Origin: Zantedeschia hybrid cultivar
Taxonomy: Eukaryota; Streptophyta; Magnoliopsida; Alismatales; Araceae
NCBI GenBank assembly: GCA_030544215.1
Contig: JARZZO010000011.1
Coordinates: 44,359,001 to 44,423,000 of the forward strand
Direction of reading: 5' to 3'
DNA length: 64,000 nucleotides
Shown here: positions 22,554-33,673 of the stretch, piece after piece
Layout of the letters: the number at the start of each line of letters is the position of its first letter
Position numbering within the stretch: the first letter of the stretch is position 1
The notes under the pieces: model-generated
Database searches by the model: none
Seen by the model: only the letters and a program-made list of their open reading frames with translations
What the model was told of the DNA's origin: nothing
Program-made: the position numbers and the translations under genes

Positions 22554-25318
22554 TGTAACGACCCGCCATCCTATGACCGGGGACCCGGTCACTAAATGGA
22601 TGTCGGCCCATTAACTACGGGCTCACACCCGGATCTCACACAACACATCTGGAGGAGTAAGTGCTAAACAGTGCTAAATATAACAATCTCACGGACTACA
22701 AAGGTAAACAAGTGCGCAGGGAAAGTAACAATGTCCGTACACAGTCCAACAATAATTACATGTCCAACAATTAAATAAGTACAGGCAGAAAGAAAGTACA
22801 ACAACATCGGGGCATACCCCGGAACTAAGACAGCTGCTGGTCCGCACACCAAGAAGACACCACGCTACCGCTGCGCCTCGAAGTCCACACCTGAAACCGC
22901 AGGGAGTGAGCCACACCAGAACTGGGCTCAGTAGGGATCATCCGATCCCCCGCCTCCCACTCACACACCCACAAGTGAAGCAACAGTAATATATAGAGCA
23001 GTTAAGTAAAGCAGTAAACACAACAAGCAACTCCAGCACGAAACGCACGACGAACAGTGTAGCAGGAACAACTCTGAGTAACCCAAAGAACCCAACACAG
23101 AGCCACGCCTCACGACCGAAGTCCATAAGACGACTAAACCACACAGTCGACCGAAGTCACACGTCGCCTCCCAACACTACCACCAGTGCTCACGCCTGTC
23201 CACCCCTACAGCGTTTCGGAGCACTGTAGGGTGAGGCAGTGAGCTGAACTAGGACTAGCTGGACTCAGTGTACCGCCACTGCCAGCTACGTGTGCACACA
23301 AGCAGTCTAGACTACTGTCCTACCACCGGATTGCCTCCACGCTAGGCCTCAGCGCTTTCCTGGAGGGTCCTGGGGACCGGGAACCCCCGTCAAGCCGCAG
23401 CTATAGGAACTACCCGCAGACCCAACTCTCCCGGGCTGCATCAGGCCAAGGGCTAAAGGTACCACTCGTAACCTTGATCAAAGGTCACATCAGGCCCATT
23501 GGCTAAAGGGTAAACCAACTCCCACCAGTAAAACCACCAGCTCCACAGCAAGAGACACGCAGGAAGCCGTCACAACAAGCAAGGGAAACCCCGACCCGCT
23601 GAGACCAAACAGCAACCCCTCGGATAGCACACTAGCTACTCCGGCCCGCCGGCTCAAGGTGGTTCTGCTTCCCTCAGCTAAAGGTAAAACACCACGAGCA
23701 CCCCTCCTCACAGACACCATGACCCTGTCCCCACCGGTCCATGGTGACATCGGAAACCATTGTCACATCGATCCACAGTCGTATGATCACACACACACAT
23801 ATAACATGCTGTCAATCCATTCGCACAGTAAACCCCAGTCTTAACGTACAGTTAAAGCACATACACACCCACAGATGATGAAATCCCAGTCATGCAGAAG
23901 TTCTCAGTCTCAGTACATAACTCAAAGCATGCATTAGAACCATCCCACCGTGAAACATACATCAAATACCCCAAGTTAACCATTTCTGGCTTGAATCGCG
24001 TCGACCGAGGTCGACGCCATTCAAGCCCCACAGACGGGTTTATTAAAAGACCAGAATAACCCTTAAAACGCGTCCACCGATGAAGTCGCCTATTAAAACG
24101 CGTCTGGATGGCCCGACGCCATTCAACCCCGAAATCCAGAATACAGAACCATTAAGCGGGGGCAAATCCTACCTAAATGGCGTCATGGTGACTCGACGTC
24201 CTTCAGAAAGGCGTCGATCACCCATGACGTCATTTAGCCCAGCACCCCTAACCTCTGAAACTCGAACAGGGGGATTTCTGACCTGAAACGCGTCGCACTT
24301 AACCGACGTCCTTCTAAAAGACGTCGACTAGGGACGACGCCTTTCAGCGCCAGGAACCAGGTTCCCTGGTTCGAACCGAGGGTTCCTCCCTTGAACCCCA
24401 AGCACCCCGAAAACCCCAAAACAAGAGGGAGAGGAAGGAGAACTCAACTACCACATGCATACGCCGAATCCTACGATCACAAGCACGCCAATTCCCACAA
24501 GAAAACCCCCTAAACATGCTCATTCTAGCCCCAAATACATCACGTCACGCCGAGAATCACACGAACATCACAAGCAAGGTTCGTCCCCCTACCGATTCTT
24601 GAACTCCACCAAGCTCCTCGCCGCCGACCCGCCTCGCCCCACGCCGCCGCCGGTACCTTCGGGGACGCCGCCACTCCGCCGGGACGTCGGCCGCCGTCCG
24701 GAGAAGGGAACGCCGCGAAGGAAGTGGTGGAGGTAGAGGTGAGAGGTAGGGAAGCTATGGAGTGGTTGGAAGAGGAAGAAGAGGAAGGGAGGGGAGGAAG
24801 ATCGCCGGAGACGGCGGAGGGGGTGACGAGAGAGAGAGGGAGGTGAGAAATGAGGGAAAGAAGGGAGGGCTCGCGGGGTCATTCAGAAACCAGCTAAAAC
24901 GCGTCGATCGAGGCAGACGCCTATCAGTCTGACAGGACAGCCGTACTGACACCGCTCTGAAACGCGTCGACCACCGTGGACGCCGTTCAGACGATGTGAC
25001 AGGCCGTACTGACAACGCTCTGGCGCCATGCCCTGACATCGCAGATGTCGCAGTCTGAAACGCGTCGACCCACCTGGACGCCGTTCAGACAAATCTGATA
25101 GGGCCGTACTCTCGCGGCCCGAAAACCCGCCCACGTGGCGCACACGTGGCACAACAACCAGGAACCTAAATGGCGTCCACACACCCTGACGCCTTTTGAA
25201 AGGCGTCGACGAGCGCTGACGCCATTCAGCCAGAAATCACAAGACTCCACAGGGTCCAAACCAGGGGATCCGGCCCGATCCCGACCCGAAAACCGAACCC
25301 GAAACCTCAGTCCTTACA
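22554..25318 (-). mobile_element. 5' LTR of the gag-only element
   Basis: It has the same 2765-bp length as the 3' LTR, with about seven substitutions and no indel visible. It repeats the palindrome blocks at about 23990-24345 and 24900-25230. The right TSD ATCAA follows at 25319-25323. Confidence 0.95.
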
Positions 25319-26315
25319 ATCAAAATCTCAATAACTTGTAGTACAACCTTGTGTATAGCACAAGAAAGCTGTAAAACAACCAAAGAGCACCCATCTCATA
25401 GGACTTGCAACTCCTTTCAATATCTAATCATATCTTTGGTCCCCAAAGATTTAATGGCCTTGTGGATAGCACAACAAGCCACTAATTCTGGTCTAAGCTA
25501 ACCATCGTTACGCGACGAGCACAGATTTGCATGCAGTGCTTGTGGATAACACAACAAAACTACATGGTTCCTCTACCCCGATCATATAGGCATCTAATGT
25601 CATAACCACAGTCTCTCCTCACAATTAAACAGGCCTTGTGGTAGCACAACAAACCTGCCTAAACTAATTCGAATCCTATGACTATAACGATGGTGGACCA
25701 CGCGGTAAGTTCTTAACTACTCACGTTACGGCTTAAAATTTGAATGAGGATTTTTAGATAACTTTTATCTTAGTCTCTCCTAGGTGATAGCATATAAATA
25801 TATCATATCTATTTACTAAATACTATACCTGCTTTGATTCATAATCAAAAGAAAACAATGCATCTCATACATATCATTAGTGGTCATGGATGGCACAGTT
25901 GGTTTGACTGGAGCCAACAGTCAAACACACACAAAATCTAACATAACTATTATATTAGACAATCTTGCAAACATATAGGCAAAAGATCTTTATTGAATCG
26001 CCTTCCTGGTTGCAACTGTGGACCGTCCTCTCTCCTTCCTTGGTTGGCTCGATCAAATTACAATAAATCTAAATTTACATGTAAGTTGAAAAAGGCCTCA
26101 TGACGAGTATAAAAGAGAGGGAGGTAGAAGTACATCAGAGTATGAAAGAGAGACAGAGGTACGCAAACCTCTATTTATCAACAATTTAATAAATATCCAT
26201 AATTCAAACATCCACGATCCACACAATCCGTTCATCATATGAATAATTTAAAAGTGCATATCCATGACCACGATGTGTTTTAAACAATTCACACATGATA
26301 AGTATTCTCTCATCA
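25319..26315 (-). mobile_element. copia 5' untranslated leader with four small hairpins
   Basis: This resumes the copia element beyond the gag-only insertion. It is non-coding and AT-rich. Four copies of an inverted repeat CTTGTG-N4-5-CACAA(G) occur at 25348-25364, 25459-25474, 25539-25554 and 25635-25649, each followed by A-rich sequence. No PBS and no minus-oriented 5' LTR follow; instead an oppositely oriented LTR fragment starts at 26316, so the 5' end of the element is lost or rearranged. Confidence 0.65.
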
Positions 26316-27343
26316 GGTGCAACGGAATACCACCAAAGGGAATTGAATGTCAATAAAGAATCATTCGCTCTTGATACTTAGAGAGAGAATACTCTAGGAA
26401 GGATGCACATGAGTCCCTAGCCAGGACAGACGAAAATATCGGGAAAGGAATTTTTCGATATTTTACAGCAGCATCCGATCCAAGTGAGTCAACTGGGATT
26501 TGACGATACACTATACCCTGAGTTGACTCGCGAGCATTGTACGAATAAAGGATTATATCCACGGGATAACTGTCGATGGAAATGTTCCAATAATGGGTTG
26601 CTTAACCCCAATACCTTCCTGGTTCACGCGGTGTTGCTTGGCACCCTACGTGATCGGAGGCTCGAGTGAATTTAATGTACGATTAATTCGGTTGATTAAT
26701 TAATTAATATGAGTTATTAATTGATTAATTGAGTCAGTGAGAAGTCACTGGGCTTATTGGGCCATTAATCGTACTGGTAATTGGGCTTAGAGGGTTACAC
26801 GCAAAAGATTCTCAAGGCGATGGATTAAAAGTGGGTTTTATATTGAACCAGGAATTTTTACTAAAAATCGCGCGATTAATATAAAATGTAGCGAACGGGC
26901 TGAGCAGGCCATGTTGCTACTCAACCCTAGCCGCCCCCTCCTCTCTCCCTCTCTCTCTCTGGCGCCCCTAGTCTCTCTCCTCTCTAGAGACTACATCGTC
27001 GTCTTCTCCAACTCCCATCCAACGGGAATTCGACCGCGCGTTGCGGCGGTCATTGCGGTGAACAGTGAATTGCTCGTGGGCTATGAAGAACGAGAAACGT
27101 GAAAAAATCCACCGTGAGGAGGATCGTGTGGACTTCGCTAGAGGACGGGCATTAGCGCGGCTGGTGGTGTCATACCGACAGAACCGTTTGGAAGCGAATT
27201 CGAATCCGCACGCGGTAATGTCTGATTACTCGTTCTAATATCTGGTTTTAGTTTAATCAAAATGGACTGGGATCGTAGTAGTTTAATTTTTATTTTTCCG
27301 TTGTGTTTTCAAAATGGACTGGACACGAGAATGGACTGGACAC
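26316..27343 (+). mobile_element. Truncated copia LTR, plus orientation
   Basis: It is collinear with the last kilobase of the copia LTR family and ends GAGAACCCAACA. It lacks about the first 500 bp. It is inverted relative to the copia 3' LTR at 8219, so both outer ends of the 8219-27343 insert are LTR 3' ends. An 18-bp segment near the end is duplicated (GGACTGGACACGAGAA twice, 27310-27340). Confidence 0.8.
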
Positions 27344-28189
27344 GAGAACCCAACAATTTAGGCATGGGTTGGAAGTCCATTTAGGCTCTTATGTCATTTC
27401 AGTAGCATTTCAGTTTAGTAGCATCTACTTAAATTTGTAGGAAAATACATGTTTAAAAATAGGTCATTTGCGATAGGAAAATTACTATAGAGATGGAACC
27501 ATTATTTGCCTTTAAACTAGGAGCTCACTTGGAAACAACAAGAACTTCCTCCTCCTACACGTGTGAAGAACCCCGCGAGCAGCTCACATTCCCGCTCTAA
27601 ATCTCTCTTTCTCTTTCTCTCTTTCTCTCTTCTTCTCTTTCTCTGTTTCTTTCTACCTCCCCCTCTCTCTTTCTCTCTCACTCTCTCTCTCTCTCTAAAA
27701 TGTGGACAAGGAGGGAGGAGAAGAGATGGGGAGATAGGAAGGGCTACCCCCCTATTTGTAGGGTAAAATAGGCATGGCTTAAGGTGGGGACAAGTGTCCC
27801 CCCCCCCTTTTTTAAGATTTAGTGACATGTGGCATGATGAGATGGCATGGTTTCTTTGGGGCTAAGAAACTTTACCGTTATCTTTTACCAATATCTTTAT
27901 CCTTTAGTAGTATCCTTTAATACTTTTACATTTAAGTCTTTATATCTTTTATAATTGACTTTATACCCTCATTCAGTACTTCTTCACCAAATTTAACTTC
28001 TTTTTAGTGATTTGAGGACACTTCTAGAAGCCTTACAAATTACACTTAAGACCTTATGAAAATTATCTATACATCATAGGACATGAACTTTTCATAATTG
28101 CGTTTATACTTTTTCGATATCTACGAATATACTTGTTTTCATAATTATGTACATGTTGGTACGTAACTGTAATCTTGTGGATATTTATA
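27344..28189 (-). mobile_element. Remaining part of the gypsy 5' LTR
   Basis: 27844-28189 aligns throughout with the 3' LTR remnant 3806-4154 of the gypsy element and ends TTTATA, equivalent to TTTACA. Added to 7819-8218 it gives a full LTR of about 1.25 kb. It includes a CT-rich leader (27597-27697) and a poly-C/poly-T run (27800-27815). Confidence 0.7.
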
Positions 28190-29731
28190 TGCAGTATAGC
28201 GGATGATCGGCTGCGAGGAGCTAAGAGGAATTCAAGTAATCGGTTGGGTGACGATCCTCACATGTAGTCATTTGATTTAAACCATGATTCCCGCTTTAGA
28301 GCATGTTATGGAGATGTGAGGATTTTGGGTAGAATGAGCATGTTTAAGGATTTTTTGATGGAAATGCTCGTTTTTATGAAATGGGGATTGGTGTGTTTTA
28401 ATTATGGTTATTTGGATTCTATCTTTTCTATTTTGGCATTTTGGGGCAATTTGGGGGAGGAAATCCCATGTTGTGGCTCGGGGGAGGCCAGAGAAAATCC
28501 TATTTGGGGCGCTAAATGGCGTCGTGACAGGACGACGCGATTTGCAAATTGTGTCGGCTATGGGCAACGCGATTTAAGCCCAAGTATTAGAGGACAGTTC
28601 GATTTTCGGGCGTTAAATGACGTCGCGACCAGGTGACGCCATTTAAATGGTGTCGACCATGGGCGACACGATTTAGGCCAAGGTCCCTCATCTCCCGAGG
28701 TCAATTTCTGTCAGAACTAGTTTTAGGACTTTGAATGACGTCGTCCATGGGCGACACGATTCAAGCCAAAACCCCTTAATTTCCTGCATTTAGCATGTGT
28801 GACTATTATGCAAAATGTCAATTAGATTCTTGTACATTGTTAGAGAACCCTGTTAAATGCATGCTTGAAATCATACATTGGGGACAGAGATTTTCATGTG
28901 ATCGGAATCGCATTGTGTTGTGTTTATGCGATCGTTGACCTAGAGTAACATTTGTTAAAGCTTGACACCCTATGTCAGTGTGGGAATGACGCAGTGTCAG
29001 TATGAGAGTGACAAGGTGATGCCTAGTAAGCGAGGGTCACCTGGTGTACTCCGGAGTAATAGCTAGTACCGATGTGGGAGTGGTATACTTCGGAGTGTCA
29101 CTCATGGCTGGGAGGAGGCAGAACCACTTAAAGCTGGACAGGCCAAAATAGCCAACGTGCTATCTGAGGGGTTATTGTTCCATCCCAGCGGGTAGGTGTT
29201 TTTCCAGTTGGCTTGACAGTTTCTTGTGTGTTCCTTTCCGGTGGACGTGTGATTCATTTACTACTTTACTTACACTTATGTTGCCTATATCCTTGTGTTG
29301 TTGCGATTGTGGGTGCGTGTGTGGGAAGTGAGGATCGAAGGATCCCCTACTGAGTCCATTCTGGTGTGACTCACCCCTATAGTTTTCAGGTGAGGGTTCT
29401 CAGCAGGCGTAGCGTTGTGGGTGTTTCGTCTCGGATTGCGCGCCAGCAGTCATTGTTCCGGGGTATGCCCCATTGTAGTTGTACTTTTTTTTTTTTAGGC
29501 ATGTACGCATAATTACTTGTTTTCAGTTGGATTATGTTTGCTGAGTCGAGTCGAATTGCAATAGTGTTTAATTCCTACACCTTCTTTACAATTCGATGAT
29601 GTATGAATTATTTAGCTTAGTTTATCGTTTATTTCCCAAACTGATCGAGATCCCAGTTTAGCTCCTAATTTTAATGATTCGGTACTCATTTAGTAATCGG
29701 ATTCCCGATTATAGGGTGACGGGTCGTTACA
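28190..29731 (+). mobile_element. Long-LTR family copy, 3' three-quarters
   Basis: The segment starts at about LTR position 560 (AGCTAAGAGGAATTCAAG matches the leader region of other copies) and ends GGGTCGTTACA. It is older than its relatives: palindromes (28510-28770) and hairpins (28970-29100) are diverged but present, with compensated stems. Its first 0.56 kb should lie left of the window, because the gypsy element at 3806-28189 appears to be inserted in it. Confidence 0.8.
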
Positions 29732-30208
29732 TCAAAACTCTATTACATGCAGCTCTCTTCCAAAGGTTAGTTTATGTGGTGTTCTTGAGAGAATAGAGTT
29801 GTTCATGATTATTTCTTTTGGAGGTTTGATTCTAATCAATGTTTTGTATTATTTGAGGCTTAAAGAACGTGAGAAAGAGCTTAGAAAATGTGAAAAGGAG
29901 TTTAGAGGAGAAGAAGGCATTGATAAACAGCAAGGAAGCCATACGGGAGCCAAGAGCCAATCTTTCTTCAAGAGGTAGGTAGATAACTCTACACATTATC
30001 TATTTTGTATTAAAAACTATATTATTTTCAAAGGCTTTCAAAAGTTAATCCATTACTAAGAAGTTTGATCTATATATTTACTTCATGATCATCAAGTTTC
30101 AGATTTTTGTGATCTTATTTACTATTTATTCTATGATTATTATCTCAGCCTATGTAATCCGTTCGTTCAATCTGTTATGTTTTCAATTATGATCACATGA
30201 GTTACAGA
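29732..30208 (+). other. Non-TE stretch with an exon-like block
   Basis: AT-rich sequence between an LTR end and a copia LTR. A 117-bp block at 29858-29974 looks like a coding exon (separate entry). The bases just after the LTR, 29732-29766, are also open and end at a GTTAGT donor-like site. The remainder resembles plant intron sequence. Confidence 0.35.
29858..29974 (+). other. Putative isolated exon of an unknown gene
   Basis: It is bounded by an acceptor-like TATTTGAG and a donor-like GTAGGT. The open frame from 29859 encodes 38 residues, very charged and helix-prone (LKEREKELRKCEKEFRGEEG, then a GSHTGAKSQSFFKR tail). The product is not recognised. Phase is 1 base before and 2 bases after the complete codons, as for a real internal exon. 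It could be a captured gene fragment or a host gene broken by the LTR insertion at 29731. Confidence 0.3.
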
Positions 30209-31742
30209 TGTTTGTATTAGTATTAGATGGTCTCAAAGCTAATCCGATACTGTGTACATATTAAGATTATTAATAAATGGCAATAACTCATTGTGTGTAA
30301 TTAATTCGATATGTGTTTATCGTATCACGATGAAGTCCATGAACATGTGCAATAGTCTTTGGATTATGATGAGATCATAATTACGGGACCGAAGACTTAT
30401 AAACACATGTTCTTAATTGTTCCTAGTCATAGGATGTTTGAGATAGGACATCGAACATCCGGATAGACTAGTATAGGTTACTTCAGCTCATATGATGAGG
30501 GTAACTGATCCCATAAGTCACTTGTGTGGAGACACTATGCTGAACCTATAGGTGCTCATTGGTGAATGAGTTCACTGAACTGATCCGACTATGAATTGCT
30601 GGATGGTAATCACCTCACTGTTAACCAGCTCGATTCAATTGTCACGGTTGCGTGGATGATCCTTGTTGGTAGGTTTCTGAGCTTTGACCTTGACGAACGA
30701 ATCCCTAACCATGGGATATCAATAAGTCAAGTGATCGGGTTCAGGGAAATGCCCTCGAAGGTAATTGTGTGTTCAATACGGGATCATCCGCTCTCGGTTG
30801 TTTGAGAGAGAATGTTCCGGGAATGATGCGCTTAAAGTCCCTGGCCAGGGCGGACTCTGTAATCGATAAGGAGTTATCGGATTCAGATTAGCGGCATCTG
30901 ATTCAAGTGAATCGACCAAATAGGGTTTAACAGTAAACCATGCCCTAGGTCGATTCGGGAACATTGTACGGATGAAGGATTATATCCGCACGCTAACCGA
31001 TGACAGAAAGGTTCCAATAGAGGGTTGCGATAACCCCAGTGCCATCCAGGATCACGCGATGTTGCTTGGCATCCAACGTGATCGGCAGTCCGTCCGAATT
31101 TATTGTGGGACATTAAATTCGGCTGATTAATTGAATATAAGGATATTAATTAATTCAGTGGGTCAGTAAAGGGTTACTGGACTTAATGGGCTATTAACTG
31201 GACTGGTATTTGGGCCTAGAGGGTCACACGCAAATAGTTTTCAAGTCGATGGATACTCCGACAGGATTTCGGATAAGTCTGGGTTTTTATGAAAAACCGC
31301 AAACTGACTTCTTATAAAAGAACGGATTCTACGTCCGGGGCCAGCAACCCTGACCTAGCCGTCATTCGTTCTTCCCCACTTTCTCTCCACTCTGGGCGTG
31401 CGGTTCCCAACTGCTCCACCTCCCGTTCGACGGGGATTCTGAATCCGCATGTCGTGGTGGATTACGCGCAGTCAGACGGGATCTTCGAGCGCCGCAGCGA
31501 GCGAGGAAGCGAGGACGATCCATCGCGAGGAGAACCGCGTGGATACCGCTAGAGGTCGGGCATCTGCGCGACTTGCGGCATCGCTCCGACGGAACCGGAA
31601 AACGGACGCGGATTCGAATCCGCGCAAGGTAAATCGATCTACATCGGTTTTAGTTTTAACGTCCGAAACGGGACAGATCCGATCCCGAACTTCTTTATTC
31701 CGCTGCGTTTTAGGATCGGATCCCGACACAGCGATCCCAACA
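30209..31742 (+). mobile_element. Ty1/copia LTR (probably solo)
   Basis: It is about 1534 bp, beginning TGTTTGTATTAG and ending GATCCCAACA, and collinear over its length with the reverse complement of 8219-9777. No PPT precedes it, no PBS follows, and flanking 5-mers (ACAGA, GTTTG) do not match, so TSD support is absent. ORFs such as 31289-31757 lie in the LTR leader and are not genes. Confidence 0.75.
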
Positions 31743-33673
31743 GTTTGTTCTCTTTAGTCTGATATCCAATTGAGTTAAAATTTTTATATAATTTGTCTTG
31801 ACAATTTTGAAAACTTAACTTATGAATCTTATATCTCACTAGATTCATTTCCAAATCATGTCAAATTTTGTGAAGACCTTTGTTATACTGTCCTTGACTT
31901 CTCTGGAAAGTTTGAGAATTGTATGATTTTGTTCGCTATTCAGTTTACCCATAAAAAGACTTGCTGGAATTCTATTTAAGTCGGATTCCCATAATTGAAG
32001 TGAGAATCCAAAATCATATCAAACCCATCTAGAAATTGATGAAATTTTGTCCACACTTTACATATGATCGATTGGATATGCTCATCATGTTTGGTAATTT
32101 TCTGAATCTGTTTAATATTATTCGGCCTATTTGTTAATTTTTAAATTCTGAAAATTAGTCTTAATGGCCAAAAAATATGTTTATTATTCCGAAAATTCTG
32201 AGAAATTTTCTTTTGTTATCGTTTATGTCCAAAAACTTAGTTTGATTAGTTGTACTCTGATTTTTCATATATATGATCATAACGACTCGCTAAGTGGATA
32301 TTTTGTATATGAAAGTATGTATTTTAACTCTTATATGTACGTATCAATTTAATAATTTAATTTTCAGATCTATACTCATCTTTTATCATCATTTGATCTC
32401 TGTTAATATGATTGTTCCATAATTATTTGACTTTTCTTGAACATTGTCATCTTAAGGAGATATTTAGTCCGATTACATTATAAGTATCCATATTTGATAA
32501 GGTATTTTGTTTGAAACTCGAGGGCAAACGAGTGAAATTCTGATTTCCGACCGGCTGAAACCAAGGGACGGCGATACGTAACGCCCTAACAGTTTGGAGT
32601 TGGGTGGGACTTGGACTCCGCGGTTTTGCGCAATGACCAAAACCTTTGCATCATTTGCCTAGATGCGTTGGTATTTGTTTTGTTTGTATTTGTTTTGTTT
32701 GGCTCCTTATGTTGTGGTTTGGGTACATGTCCGTTATGATATAATTTGATTTGTTTGATTGGCATATAAATCTAAAATCTTTGCTGCATGTGTTCATTTG
32801 AATCCAGCTTAGTTATTTGAATCTTTTGATCATCCTGTTTAGCTATCCCTTTGCAATCATATGAATATGTCTTAACTATATAATCCATGATATGAATCTG
32901 ATTTGATAAGTTACTACACCATTATATTTGCTATTTGATATGAGATGTGCTCAGGGAACGACAATACATAATGCCCTGACAATTTGATATGTTCTATTCA
33001 ATATGTGATACGTTCTAATCATGGCTAATAGAATTTGATATGTCTGATATGAGTTTGATCATGTCATATATGCTATATATTAGTTAATCTATTATATTAT
33101 CAGAAAACACATTTGATTTGATAAGTTTATATCGGACCATGTTTTGTATCATGTTCTTATTTGAAATATATGTAGAACTATGTAACATCATGTTTAGTAA
33201 AATTGTATAATGTGACTTATAAAATTTATTATATGTTAAGTCATATGGATGGTTTGAAGCCTACTGAGTGGTTGTACTCATAAATCATATTAACATTTTC
33301 AGAGTCTGAGAAAGAGAACGTAGAATTTGAGGAGACTTCTGATTGAGGCAATTAATATCTTCATGAGGTTATTTAGATTTAAATTTTATAGCTTTTTTAG
33401 ATTTGATGTACTAGAGATAATGAGAGATTGATATATTTTTCATTATTGGTGAGATTGAAAATTTATTTACAAATTGATGGATATTGTAATTTTTGAACTT
33501 TGGTATTGAGTATATTTGGATACTTTAGATTAATTGATGATTATGGCATTTATTTAAATTGCCTTATGATTGTTTAGCTCTCATATCTGTTTGTTATGAT
33601 GGAATTTGTTCTGAAATTATGTGGTCGGATTCTGAGTTGAAAAAAAAAATTGAACCGGACCTGGGGCATAACA
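31743..33673 (+). mobile_element. Probable LTR of an unassigned Ty3/gypsy family
   Basis: AT-rich, without long ORFs. It has features often seen in plant gypsy LTRs: a CCTACTGAGTGG segment near 33260 before a GT-rich stretch, two copies of GGGA(A)CGRCRATACRTAAYGCCCTRACA-like sequence (about 32565-32590 and 32956-32982), and an end GGGGCATAACA at 33663-33673. I could not find its 5' end, a PBS or a TSD. Confidence 0.4.

Larger units (their letters stand above)
18216..25318 (-). mobile_element. Gag-only LTR retrotransposon (TR-GAG type), complete and young
   Basis: The element is 7103 bp, minus strand, flanked by perfect TSD ATCAA (18211-18215 and 25319-25323). Both LTRs are 2765 bp. I count about seven single-base differences between them by eye, roughly 0.25%. 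The internal region is only 1573 bp and holds a PBS, one intact gag ORF and a PPT. There is no protease, RT, RNase H or integrase. The PPT-proximal sequence matches that of the full Tekay-type element at 39859, so this looks like a pol-deleted derivative that is mobilised in trans. TR-GAG elements are a known class of non-autonomous plant LTR retrotransposons. LTR identity, intact TSD and an open gag all argue for recent movement. Confidence 0.95.

Noticed and set aside
18216..25318. Assembly duplication of a 2.8-kb segment.
   Set aside because: The two copies have PBS and PPT at the proper inner sides, a perfect TSD at the outer sides and several real differences, so they are the two LTRs of one element.
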